From Spirochaetota bacterium (GTDB taxonomy: Bacteria > Spirochaetota > Spirochaetia > SPDA01 > JAJSAL01), in NCBI GenBank assembly GCA_024274705.1, contig JAJSAL010000062.1, forward strand, positions 1-64,000: a DNA stretch of 64,000 nt, given 5' to 3'. The translations under genes were made by a program, and so were the position numbers. This document shows, in pieces, positions 1 through 6,982 of this stretch. Numbering within the stretch: the stretch's first letter is position 1; every line of letters starts with the position of its first letter. The notes beneath the pieces are model-generated. The model saw only the letters and a program-made list of their open reading frames with translations. It was not told the origin of the DNA and did no database searches.

Positions 1-85
1 AAGTTGGGAAAATTTTAAATATTATCGCCATAAATTGAATGATCTTGTCAATGCAACAGGATAGGGAACGCTTGGGGGAATTGAT

Positions 86-1123
86 ATGTCGGTTATAACA
101 GTACAGGGGGTTATTGATTCCAACGATTTAGGAATAATTTCACCTCATGAACATGTATTCATCGATATCAGAAACCAGTTTACGAATCCCTCGGAAGCGG
201 CACAAAAAGCGCTCTCCAAAAAAAATATATCAATAACTAATCTTGATGTTCTTTCCAGAAATCCTTATGCACTTTTGGACAATCTGGTTCTAAACAATTT
301 CAATACAGCTGAAAAAGAATTGATGAGGTTTAAAAAAGCGGGTGGTGATACTATTGTCGATGCAACCAGTATAGGAATCGGCAGGGATCCGCGATCACTG
401 ATGGCCGTATCAAGAACAACCGGGATCAATATAATAATGGGTTGCGGCTATTATACCTTTGATACGCATCCTCCGGATATGAATACGAAAACTGTCGAAG
501 AAATCAGGGACGAAATTCTCTCTGATATTACTGTAGGCATAGGAGATACCCACATAAGGGCAGGGGTAATCGGTGAACTTGGAACGAGTGAAGAAATACA
601 TCCAAATGAAGTAAAAGTGCTAAAAGCTTCCGGTAAAGCTCACATAGATACTAATGTAGGTATTATTGTTCACACCTATCCCTGGGCTAACAATGGTTTT
701 GAGATTATTGACATATTAATAGGCGAAGGAGTTCCACCTGAGAAAATATCAATAAACCATGTTGATGTTGAGATAGATATTGATTATTGTTCCGGAATTG
801 CTGAGAAAGGCGCCTTTTTTGAATTCGACGATTTTGGAAAAGAATATTATATTGACAGGCCAGACCGGGGATTTGCAGGCGGGGTTTTTGCCCGGGATAT
901 CGAAAGAGTTAGAGCCTTAAAAATTCTTATAGATAAAGGACACTTGGGCAATATTCTTATTTCATGTGATATCTGTCTTAAGACATTGCTCCATAGGTAC
1001 GGTGGATGGGGTTATGATCATATCCTTACACACATTGTGCCGATGATGCATGAAGTGGGCATTTCTGATGAAGAAATAGAAAGTATGATCAGAGATAATC
1101 CACATCGGTTTGTCGCTGTTTGA
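86..1123 (+). CDS. Phosphotriesterase-family metal-dependent hydrolase
   Basis: A 345-residue amidohydrolase of the phosphotriesterase/PHP family, predicted cytosolic TIM barrel with a binuclear metal site. The HxH pair is in PHEHVFID (about residues 21-23). Further ligands are visible as His 196 (VHTYPW), His 225 (NHVD) and Asp 295 (SCDIC). The bridging position is Glu (about residue 164, GVIGELGTS) rather than the carbamylated Lys of true phosphotriesterases, as in E. coli Php and some lactonase-like members. The substrate cannot be read from sequence; a lactone or ester is more likely than an organophosphate. A GGGGGAA Shine-Dalgarno sequence lies 6 nt before the ATG. Only 85 nt precede it, so the operon context upstream is unknown; the downstream VapBC module has its own promoter. 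Confidence 0.85.
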   Translation: MSVITVQGVIDSNDLGIISPHEHVFIDIRNQFTNPSEAAQKALSKKNISITNLDVLSRNPYALLDNLVLNNFNTAEKELMRFKKAGGDTIVDATSIGIGRDPRSLMAVSRTTGINIIMGCGYYTFDTHPPDMNTKTVEEIRDEILSDITVGIGDTHIRAGVIGELGTSEEIHPNEVKVLKASGKAHIDTNVGIIVHTYPWANNGFEIIDILIGEGVPPEKISINHVDVEIDIDYCSGIAEKGAFFEFDDFGKEYYIDRPDRGFAGGVFARDIERVRALKILIDKGHLGNILISCDICLKTLLHRYGGWGYDHILTHIVPMMHEVGISDEEIESMIRDNPHRFVAV

Positions 1124-1225
1124 TTCCTGTTTTGAATCCGTGCCCCTGTCTGGAATCTACATAACCCGAAGTTTTCTATATGGAATTCCTCCGTCCCCAC
1201 TACGGGTTGATACTACAAGGTTGAA

Positions 1226-1254
1226 TTGACATTACCCGCCCGGTGTATTATTAT
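1226..1254 (+). promoter_or_regulatory. Sigma-70-type promoter of vapBC-1
   Basis: TTGACA (1226-1231), 17-nt spacer, TATTAT (1249-1254). The predicted start of transcription near 1261 falls inside the palindrome at 1257-1276. Confidence 0.75.
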
Positions 1255-1256
1255 TA

Positions 1257-1276
1257 CCAGTAATACTTATTACTGG
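1257..1276. promoter_or_regulatory. Palindromic operator over TSS and Shine-Dalgarno of vapB-1
   Basis: Perfect inverted repeat CCAGTAATA-CT-TATTACTGG. Its right arm merges with the Shine-Dalgarno sequence CTGGAGG (1273-1279) of the antitoxin gene. Its position at +1 fits autorepression by the VapB-VapC complex, the usual control of such modules; a role in mRNA folding is also possible because the arms could sequester the ribosome binding site. Confidence 0.65.
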
Positions 1277-1285
1277 AGGCCGAAT

Positions 1286-1513
1286 ATGAGGGTAACTACA
1301 AAAGGGCAGGTCACAATTCCCCAGCACATTCGTGAAAAATTGGGAATAACTCCAGCAACAGAAGTTGATTTTGTTGAGGAAGAAGACCGTATTTTGCTGG
1401 TAAAAAGAAAAGGGGCGGGAGCCGCGACACGAAAATTTTCAAAATTACGTGGCGTTGCAACCGTCAAAATGACGACAGAAGAAATTATGGCCTTAACGAG
1501 AAAAGATGGATGA
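1286..1513 (+). CDS. vapB: AbrB/MazE-type antitoxin (VapB)
   Basis: A 75-residue antitoxin with an N-terminal SpoVT-AbrB swapped-hairpin DNA-binding domain (TTKGQVTIPQHIREKLGI, residues 3-20) and a charged C-terminal tail that should wrap the toxin. I chose the ATG at 1286 because CTGGAGG lies directly upstream and the protein then begins exactly at the AbrB fold; an upstream in-frame TTG at 1226 is the -35 hexamer and not a start. The gene overlaps the toxin gene by ATGA, the typical coupling of type II modules. It should repress its own promoter through the palindrome at 1257-1276. Confidence 0.85.
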   Translation: MRVTTKGQVTIPQHIREKLGITPATEVDFVEEEDRILLVKRKGAGAATRKFSKLRGVATVKMTTEEIMALTRKDG

Positions 1514-1917
1514 AGGGGATTCTTGTTGACTCAAATGTTATTTTAGACATTTTTCTTGATGATCCTGATTGGGCCGATTGGTCCGAATCTGTATTGGCAA
1601 ATTATAGCGTTCACACAACGCTCTATATTAACTCGATAGTCTACACTGAAATTTCTGTGGGTTTTGAAAAGATAGAAGAATTGGAATCATCCCTCCATAA
1701 AGGCGGATTCCAAATGTTAGAAATTCCAAAAGAAGCTCTATTCCTGGCCGGCAAAGCTTATCTCAAGTATAGAAAAGGCAGAGGAGTCAAGAAATCTCCT
1801 TTGCCTGATTTCTACATTGGAGCACAAGCCGCTGTCTTCTCCCTGGACTTGATTACACGAGATGTTGGCAGATATCGAACATATTTCCCAACAGTCAAAT
1901 TGATATACCCGGAGTGA
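1510..1917 (+). CDS. vapC: PIN-domain ribonuclease toxin (VapC)
   Basis: A 135-residue PIN-domain protein, the toxin of the VapBC pair. The acidic residues of the active site are recognisable: Asp 7 in VDSNVILD, Glu in YTEISVGFEK (about residue 47), Asp in LPDFYIGAQA (about residue 99) and Asp in LITRDVGRY (about residue 117). VapC toxins are Mg-dependent endoribonucleases that often cut tRNA or rRNA; the target here is unknown. Translation is coupled to the antitoxin by the ATGA overlap. The spacing of catalytic residues looks intact, so the toxin should be functional. Confidence 0.88.
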   Translation: MKGILVDSNVILDIFLDDPDWADWSESVLANYSVHTTLYINSIVYTEISVGFEKIEELESSLHKGGFQMLEIPKEALFLAGKAYLKYRKGRGVKKSPLPDFYIGAQAAVFSLDLITRDVGRYRTYFPTVKLIYPE

Positions 1918-2051
1918 ATATTCGGATGTATCATCGAACAAGCCTTTGAATTCAGGCCGGGTTTCACTGCCGCTCAGCACAGCTGATTAAGGGCGGCGTT
2001 ATACTGACTTGTATGTAGATAATTTGACTCGGAATATGTCAACATAGTTGT

Positions 2052-2093
2052 CGGGTTTCTTTCTGTTGCAGTTTTTTGTCGGAACCCGTTTTT
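2052..2093 (+). terminator. Possible intrinsic terminator downstream of vapBC-1
   Basis: CGGGTTTC (2052-2059) pairs with GGAACCCG (2081-2088, one G-T pair) across a 21-nt loop and is followed by TTTTT. It lies about 135 nt after vapC. The loop is long, so the call is tentative. Confidence 0.35.
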
Positions 2094-2137
2094 CCTGGTT
2101 CCTGAAGGAGAGAATTTAAACCGGTGCTGACTATTGT

Positions 2138-2653
2138 TTATTCGTATTGGTGAAGTATAGTCCATACTTGACGTAAAAAACAGTTCGGAGGGCGTTCGAG
2201 GATATCCAATACTCCTTTTTGCAGAAAACTGATGCCGTTATATTCATATTCAGTCGTGGTCTCCGTTATCTCGGCTTTAACCGGGTTCATCGCAATATAA
2301 ATAAATGTAGTCAAATACTGCATGAAACTGTTAATAATCTTACTCGTAAACCGGTCATACCATACATGCCCGGAATAATTGAACAGACGATTAAATTTTA
2401 GTGCGAAAACACTTAAAATCCATTGCATTATCCTGGACAGGTCTTCATTTTTCTGCGGCCTGATAATCAAATGGAAATGGTTACCCATAATGCAGAAGTT
2501 TTTGATGGTAAAACAGTATTTTTTCTGTGCTCTTCTTACAATGTCGAGAAACATTTCCTTTATATCAGGGTTATTGAATATCATTTCCTTGCGATTTGCC
2601 CTGGACATTACATGGTAGGTTGCATATTTTTTTAATTTTCTCGGCTTTCTCAT
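2138..2653 (-). CDS. REP-associated tyrosine transposase (RAYT, IS200-like)
   Basis: A 171-residue Y1 single-strand transposase of the RAYT group. The HUH motif is NHFHLII, and the nucleophile Tyr is probably in TFIYIAMNPVKA, matching the family pattern YxxxNPVxA. The N-terminus RKLKKYATYHVMSRANRKE is the usual start of this family. I chose the ATG at 2653 because GGAAGAGGGT precedes it. RAYTs are domesticated and single copy, and mobilise or maintain REP-type palindromes instead of moving themselves. No tnpB or terminal inverted repeats are seen. A short sequence GGGACGGAGG occurs on both sides of the gene (about 1187 and 2855) and again near 10038; see findings. Confidence 0.85.
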   Translation of the reverse strand: MRKPRKLKKYATYHVMSRANRKEMIFNNPDIKEMFLDIVRRAQKKYCFTIKNFCIMGNHFHLIIRPQKNEDLSRIMQWILSVFALKFNRLFNYSGHVWYDRFTSKIINSFMQYLTTFIYIAMNPVKAEITETTTEYEYNGISFLQKGVLDILERPPNCFLRQVWTILHQYE

Positions 2654-2768
2654 ACCCTCTTCCTTTCCCGCCTTCCTTGTTTTGTAATAATCTAGCTGCA
2701 TTACATTCGTCTCTATATAACTAACAGGGTATTGATTCGTAGCGATTCAGCATGTATGCGCATTTGGG

Positions 2769-2800
2769 AAAAAAAAGGCATATCACGAATTAGATATGCC
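2769..2800 (-). terminator. Orphan intrinsic terminator on the minus strand
   Basis: Read on the minus strand, GGCATATC, an 8-nt loop and GATATGCC form a perfect 8-bp stem followed by eight T residues. It is the best textbook terminator in the window. No annotated gene on the minus strand lies upstream of it before 3 kb, so what it terminates is unclear; a small RNA is one option. Confidence 0.7.
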
Positions 2801-2831
2801 CTATTTATGTATGCCCTGCAATAATTCGCAG

Positions 2832-2861
2832 TGCAAATCCTCCGCGAATGCAAATCCTCCG
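2832..2861. repeat. 13-bp direct repeat with GGGACGGAGG extension
   Basis: TGCAAATCCTCCG occurs at 2832-2844 and again at 2849-2861. The second copy runs into CCTCCGTCCC. The region between the RAYT gene and DUF134 (2654-3000, 347 nt) has no gene; it holds this repeat, the orphan terminator and the DUF134 promoter with two operator-like sites. Confidence 0.6.
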
Positions 2862-2912
2862 TCCCTATTTGCTAAGGTGTAAATGTCGGATTGGGATTAA
2901 TAGCGCATGTTT

Positions 2913-2927
2913 GTGTGCAAATGCACA
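2913..2927. promoter_or_regulatory. Operator-like site 1 upstream of the DUF134 operon
   Basis: GTGTGCAAATGCACA contains the palindrome TGTGCA-AA-TGCACA. A near copy lies at 2971-2985, and the two flank the promoter. Confidence 0.5.
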
Positions 2928-2936
2928 AAATATTTC

Positions 2937-2965
2937 TTGCTCCTTTTCCCGGTTCTATGTATTAT
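2937..2965 (+). promoter_or_regulatory. Promoter of the DUF134/MinD operon
   Basis: TTGCTC (2937-2942), 17-nt spacer, TATTAT (2960-2965). It lies between the two GTGTGCA-type sites. Confidence 0.5.
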
Positions 2966-2970
2966 ATATA

Positions 2971-2985
2971 GTGTGCATATGCAAA
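2971..2985. promoter_or_regulatory. Operator-like site 2 at the DUF134 transcription start
   Basis: GTGTGCATATGCAAA matches site 1 at 13 of 15 positions and contains the palindrome TGCATATGCA. It sits just after the -10, centre to centre 58 bp from site 1. Confidence 0.5.
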
Positions 2986-3000
2986 TAACCGGAAGTGATT

Positions 3001-3333
3001 GTGCCCAGGCATAAAAAACGAAGATGCTGCCGCTACCTGGGCGGAAAAAAAGTGTTCAAGCCCATCGCCATTCCCGCCGTGGAGCTGGAAACGGTGGAAG
3101 TCGAACTCGATGAATTCGAAGCGATACGGCTCTGCGATCTTGACGGCAGGAACCAGATAGAAGCGGGCGGGACGATGGGTATCTCCCGGGGTACGGTCCA
3201 GCGGCTCCTTCGAAGCGGCAGGGCCAAAATCGCTGATGCGCTGCTGCACAATAAAATGATCATGATCAACGATCATTCGATCAAAGGACGAGGAGAAACG
3301 GATGAGTTCAGAAAAAATTGCAATACCGACTAA
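3001..3333 (+). CDS. DUF134 family helix-turn-helix protein
   Basis: A 110-residue DUF134 protein. It has a basic Cys-containing N-terminus (PRHKKRRCCRY) and a sigma-region-4-like helix-turn-helix (GISRGTVQRLLRSGRAKIAD, about residues 59-78), so it probably binds DNA. I prefer the GTG at 3001 to the GTG at 2995 because GGAAG then lies 5 nt upstream and the protein begins with the usual (M/V)PR. Its end overlaps the next gene by 32 nt. DUF134 genes typically sit beside NifX/NifB-like and ferredoxin-MinD genes, as here, which suggests a local regulator of iron-sulphur-related functions. Autoregulation through the twin sites at 2913 and 2971 is inference. Confidence 0.8.
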   Translation: MPRHKKRRCCRYLGGKKVFKPIAIPAVELETVEVELDEFEAIRLCDLDGRNQIEAGGTMGISRGTVQRLLRSGRAKIADALLHNKMIMINDHSIKGRGETDEFRKNCNTD

Positions 3334-3670
3334 TGACAAGGTAAACGTTGAAGAACATTTCGGCCAGTGCAGGCAGTTCGCCATTTATACGATTATAGAT
3401 GGCGAAAAGAATGGAGTGGATTTCGTCTCACCGCCGGACCATGCACCCGGTGTGTTCCCTCAATTCCTGCAGAAACAGGGAGCAGACACTATTATAGCAG
3501 GAGGCATGGGCGGCAGGGCGATTGATCTGTTCAAAGGCCGGAATATTACGGTTATCCTTGGAGCTTCCGGAAATCTCGAGGAAAACCTTAACACCTACCT
3601 CCGGGGTAACCTGGATTCAAAGGGAGAACCCTGTGCACACCACAAGCATGACGGCGGCTGTGAAGACTGA
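3302..3670 (+). CDS. NifB/NifX-like dinitrogenase cofactor-domain protein, His/Cys tail
   Basis: A 122-residue protein of the dinitrogenase iron-molybdenum cofactor family (PF02579), a small ribonuclease-H-like fold that binds metal clusters in NifX, NafY and the NifB C-terminus. The conserved HFGQCRQF segment is at residues 20-27 and a glycine-rich IIAGGMGGRAI lies near residue 65. The C-terminal tail CAHHKHDGGCED is rich in His and Cys and could bind metal. No nitrogenase genes are present, so a role in cluster handling for another enzyme is more likely. It overlaps DUF134 by 32 nt and precedes a paralogue. Confidence 0.82.
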   Translation: MSSEKIAIPTNDKVNVEEHFGQCRQFAIYTIIDGEKNGVDFVSPPDHAPGVFPQFLQKQGADTIIAGGMGGRAIDLFKGRNITVILGASGNLEENLNTYLRGNLDSKGEPCAHHKHDGGCED

Positions 3671-3689
3671 ATAGGGGAGGTTTTACCGT

Positions 3690-4052
3690 ATGAAAACAGC
3701 TTTTTGTACCAATGGAAATACTATGGATTCAGCTCTTGATGAACGGTTTGGCCGGGCTCACTGGTTCCTCGTTGTCGATGACGAAACAGGTGAAATGATC
3801 GAAGCCCTGGAAAATACCGCCAGAACGGAAGCAAGCGGTGCCGGTGGAAAAGCGGCCCAGCTGTTGGCGGATAAAGGGGTAGGAGTTGTCATTGCACCGG
3901 AAGTAGGACCGAAAGGGTTGAGCGCACTAACCGCCTTCGGAATTAAGGCGTATAAGCAAGGTTCTGCTGAGCATGTAGCTGAAGCTCTGTCAGCCCTGAA
4001 TGCCGGAACACTGGAAGAAATAAAGCAAGACGACGGACTCCGCATGGCCTAA
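3690..4052 (+). CDS. NifB/NifX-like dinitrogenase cofactor-domain protein
   Basis: A 120-residue second copy of the PF02579 family, 19 nt after the first. The signature LDERFGRAHWFLVVDDE is at residues 16-32 and GVGVVIAPEVGPKGLSAL follows near residue 68. Unlike its neighbour it lacks a His/Cys tail. A good Shine-Dalgarno sequence (GGGGAGG) precedes the ATG. The pair may form a heterodimer or serve successive steps; this is inference from the tandem arrangement only. Confidence 0.82.
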   Translation: MKTAFCTNGNTMDSALDERFGRAHWFLVVDDETGEMIEALENTARTEASGAGGKAAQLLADKGVGVVIAPEVGPKGLSALTAFGIKAYKQGSAEHVAEALSALNAGTLEEIKQDDGLRMA

Positions 4053-4057
4053 GAAGG

Positions 4058-4912
4058 GTGAACATCGTCATATTAAGCGGGAAGGGGGGGACGGGTAAAA
4101 CCACCGTGTCCACCAATCTTGCCGAAACAGCCGGAACGGTTTGTCTTGTGGACTGCGACGTGGAAGAGCCGAATTGCCACCTTTTCCTGAAGCCGGAAAA
4201 GGTTCACGAGATCCCTGTTTCCATCGGTTATCCCGTTATCGATGATGAACGGTGCATATCCTGCGGGGAATGTGCCAGGTTCTGCTATTTCAATGCGATT
4301 CTTTCAGCTGGAACTACAACGATAACCATGCCCGGGCTTTGCCACGACTGCGGTGGCTGCGCCTTGGTTTGTAAGTATGATGCAATTTCGTATGAGTATC
4401 GCCGGATAGGTACCATTACCGCCGGATCGGATGGGGAGAAAACCATCATGTTCGGTACCCTGGATGTGGGTGAAATGTCCGGAGTCAGAATCATCGAACA
4501 GATGAAAAGCGGAATTCTTAAAGAAGGGCTTACCATTCTCGATTCTCCTCCCGGGACTTCCTGCTCAACGGTAACGGCTGTAACAAGTGCCGATTACGCT
4601 GTCCTTGTTGCCGAACCCACCCCCTTTGGAGTGAGCGATATGAAAATGGTTGTGGAAATGCTGGAGGACTTGGCAATTCCTTTCGGAGTGGTGGTGAATA
4701 AAAGCGGCTTAGGTGATGAAGAAGTGTACGAGTACTGCGTAAGCCGGGCTATACCAATACTTGGGGAAATTCCCTTTGATAAAAAGGTTGCGGAAGTCTA
4801 CTCTTCCGGGAAGCTGATCGTAAACGAGATACAGGGGCAAAAAGGACGGTTTGAGTTACTGCTGAAAGAAATCGAGCACAGGGCGTCGGAGACCCGGCAT
4901 GGCTCTGAATGA
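4058..4912 (+). CDS. MinD-superfamily ATPase with inserted ferredoxin domain (copy 1)
   Basis: A 284-residue P-loop ATPase of the MinD/Mrp superfamily (COG1149 type). The deviant Walker A is SGKGGTGKTT (residues 6-15). A double [4Fe-4S] ferredoxin domain is inserted at about residues 63-110 (CISCGECARFC and CHDCGGCALVC). The DSPPGTSC segment (about residue 164) is the Walker B region. Proteins of this type are thought to insert or transfer iron-sulphur clusters, with no confirmed partner. The start is GTG at 4058, 5 nt after the previous stop. It overlaps the next gene, its paralogue, by 14 nt. Confidence 0.85.
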   Translation: MNIVILSGKGGTGKTTVSTNLAETAGTVCLVDCDVEEPNCHLFLKPEKVHEIPVSIGYPVIDDERCISCGECARFCYFNAILSAGTTTITMPGLCHDCGGCALVCKYDAISYEYRRIGTITAGSDGEKTIMFGTLDVGEMSGVRIIEQMKSGILKEGLTILDSPPGTSCSTVTAVTSADYAVLVAEPTPFGVSDMKMVVEMLEDLAIPFGVVVNKSGLGDEEVYEYCVSRAIPILGEIPFDKKVAEVYSSGKLIVNEIQGQKGRFELLLKEIEHRASETRHGSE

Positions 4913-5777
4913 AATCGTGGTAATATCCGGCAAAGGCGGAACCGGCAAGACTATTCTTACGGCGTCTCTCGTACCTCTTCTGAAAAAGGCCGCTATCGCC
5001 GACTGTGACGTGGATGCACCGGACCTGCATATCCTGCTCGCTCCGAAAATGGTGCAGAAAGAGAGTTTCCTGGGAACCAGAAAGGCGGTGATCGATTACA
5101 ACAGGTGCAGCAGGTGCCGGAAATGTGTCGATGCGTGCAACTTCGGCGCGGTCTCGTCTGATATTGAAATTATCACAACAAAGTGTGAAGGCTGCGGTGT
5201 ATGCGGGTATGTGTGTCCTGAGGGTGCCATTTCCCTCCAGGATGCTGTAGTGGGGGAGATCTATTCGTCGGATACCGCCTACGGCAGAATGGTCCATGCC
5301 CGGTTGATCCCCGGAGAAGGGACATCGGGAAAACTTGTGGCAGAGGTGAGAAGGAGGGCGAAGAGGATTGCCGAAGAAAGAGGCGATAAGGTCCTGCTCA
5401 TCGACGGTTCACCGGGCATCGGCTGTAATGTTATTTCGTCCCTTACCGGGGTTTCGCGGGCAGTCATTGTAACGGAACCTACTATGTCCGGACTGCACGA
5501 TCTCGATCGTGTCTACAGGGTAACCCGGAAGTTGTCTTTACCAGCGATTGTGGTTATCAATAAATTCGATATCCTGCCGGCCATGACCGAAAAGATTGTA
5601 CAGTACTGTGAGAAGAACCATATTCCTGTCGGACTGAAAATACCTTTCCATCGTGGTATAGTCGACGCGGTGGTCAATAGGAACATTCCCTATCTGTACA
5701 ACAGGCGTTTTTTTGACACTATCGGAATCACTGATTTTGTTGCAAGGTTGTGCAGTGTTCCCGATGATGGGGATTGA
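4899..5777 (+). CDS. MinD-superfamily ATPase with inserted ferredoxin domain (copy 2)
   Basis: A 292-residue paralogue of the preceding gene. Walker A is SGKGGTGKTI (residues 10-19), the inserted ferredoxin has CSRCRKCVDAC and CEGCGVCGYVC (about residues 69-110), and DGSPGIGCNV is at about residue 168. In genomes with this cassette the two ATPases always seem to come as a tandem pair with PF02579 proteins, which suggests a heterodimeric cluster-transfer machine; that is inference. The start lies within the previous gene, so translation is probably coupled. The operon appears to end here, since the following DUF362 gene has its own promoter. Confidence 0.85.
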   Translation: MALNEIVVISGKGGTGKTILTASLVPLLKKAAIADCDVDAPDLHILLAPKMVQKESFLGTRKAVIDYNRCSRCRKCVDACNFGAVSSDIEIITTKCEGCGVCGYVCPEGAISLQDAVVGEIYSSDTAYGRMVHARLIPGEGTSGKLVAEVRRRAKRIAEERGDKVLLIDGSPGIGCNVISSLTGVSRAVIVTEPTMSGLHDLDRVYRVTRKLSLPAIVVINKFDILPAMTEKIVQYCEKNHIPVGLKIPFHRGIVDAVVNRNIPYLYNRRFFDTIGITDFVARLCSVPDDGD

Positions 5778-5796
5778 CCCCGCGGTGCCCCTGTTG

Positions 5797-5826
5797 TTTA
5801 CAACTATGAGAGGTTCTCTGTACAAT
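5797..5826 (+). promoter_or_regulatory. Promoter giving a probably leaderless DUF362 transcript
   Basis: TTTACA (5797-5802), 18-nt spacer, TACAAT (5821-5826). The -10 ends 8 nt before the ATG at 5835 and there is no Shine-Dalgarno sequence. Confidence 0.55.
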
Positions 5827-5834
5827 AGTCCGCT

Positions 5835-6980
5835 ATGAAGAAATCGAAAGTCGTGCTGGTACAGTGCACCAGTTATGATAGAACAGCTGTTGAAGCGGCA
5901 GTCGCGAAGGGTATGAACCTCCTGGGCGGTATGTCAAAATTCGTAAAGCCCGGGGAGCGAATCCTTTTAAAACCGAACGTTCTCGCCGGAGATCCTCCGG
6001 AGCAGTGTGTGAGTACCCACCCGGGGGTGTTCCGTGCAGTGGGCTCCCTGGTAAAAGATATAGCAGGGGAGGTAAGTTTCGGTGATTCCCCGGGCTACGG
6101 GGACCCGGTACAACACTTAAAGAGCTGCGGACTTCTGGATGCGGGGAAAGATTTGGGGCTGAAGGTTGCCGATTTTCATAAAGGAAAAGAGACCGCTTTT
6201 AAACACTCTCCTTTTACCAAGCGGTTTCTCATCGCAAATGGTGTCCTCGAAGCTGACGGCATTATCAGTGTGTGCAAGTTCAAGACCCATATGCTCACCC
6301 GGATGACCGGGGCTGTTAAAAACCAGTTCGGCTGTATTCCCGGGAAGGTTAAGAAAGGGTTCCATATCAAGCTTCCCAGCGCCTACGATTTTTCCAGGAT
6401 GCTGGTGGCCCTGACCCTCTGCCTGAAACCGAGGCTGTACGTCATGGACGGGATAATGGCCATGGAAGGAAACGGACCCCGGGGGGGAAAGGCTGTGCCT
6501 ATGAATGTGCTGCTTTTTTCCGATGACCCGGTCGCCCTGGATGCCACTTGCTTCCGTCTGGTGGACCTGGACCCGAAGAACGTACCCACCTCGGAAATAG
6601 GACGGGAATGGGGACTGGGAACATACCTGGAAGAAGAAATCGAGCTCGTGGGAGACAGACTGGAAGCTCTCGTCAACAGAAATTTCAAGGTCAGCCGCAA
6701 GCCGTTCCGTGACATCCTGCCCACAGGAACGATATCACTCATCAAGAACTTAATTATCCCCCGGCCGGTTATCGACAAGGAAAAATGCATCTTGTGCGGC
6801 GCCTGCGTTAGGGCCTGCCCGGTGGACCCGAAGGCCCTGGACTGGAAGAGGGAAAATACTGCAAAGCCGCCGGAATACACCTACCGCCGGTGCATCCGGT
6901 GCTACTGCTGTCAGGAGATATGCCCGGAAGGGGCTATCTTCGTGAAGGACAGCGCCTTTACACCGGTAGGATGGAGCTGA
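5835..6980 (+). CDS. DUF362 protein with C-terminal double [4Fe-4S] ferredoxin
   Basis: A 381-residue protein. The first 300 residues are a DUF362 domain (KPNVLAGDPPEQ near residue 47; FKTHMLTRMTGAVKNQFG near residue 153). The C-terminus carries two [4Fe-4S] motifs, CILCGACVRACP (about residue 317) and CIRCYCCQEICPEGAI (about residue 353). DUF362-ferredoxin proteins are widespread in anaerobes and presumably pass electrons, but the reaction is unknown. The gene follows the MinD pair by 57 nt and may belong to the same function although it has its own promoter. It ends 2 nt before the convergent SDR gene. Confidence 0.82.
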   Translation: MKKSKVVLVQCTSYDRTAVEAAVAKGMNLLGGMSKFVKPGERILLKPNVLAGDPPEQCVSTHPGVFRAVGSLVKDIAGEVSFGDSPGYGDPVQHLKSCGLLDAGKDLGLKVADFHKGKETAFKHSPFTKRFLIANGVLEADGIISVCKFKTHMLTRMTGAVKNQFGCIPGKVKKGFHIKLPSAYDFSRMLVALTLCLKPRLYVMDGIMAMEGNGPRGGKAVPMNVLLFSDDPVALDATCFRLVDLDPKNVPTSEIGREWGLGTYLEEEIELVGDRLEALVNRNFKVSRKPFRDILPTGTISLIKNLIIPRPVIDKEKCILCGACVRACPVDPKALDWKRENTAKPPEYTYRRCIRCYCCQEICPEGAIFVKDSAFTPVGWS

Positions 6981-6982
6981 TA

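Noticed and set aside
1-85. A promoter for the first gene or the end of an upstream gene
   Set aside because: The stretch is AT-rich and has no convincing hexamers or conserved coding; the window edge prevents a decision.
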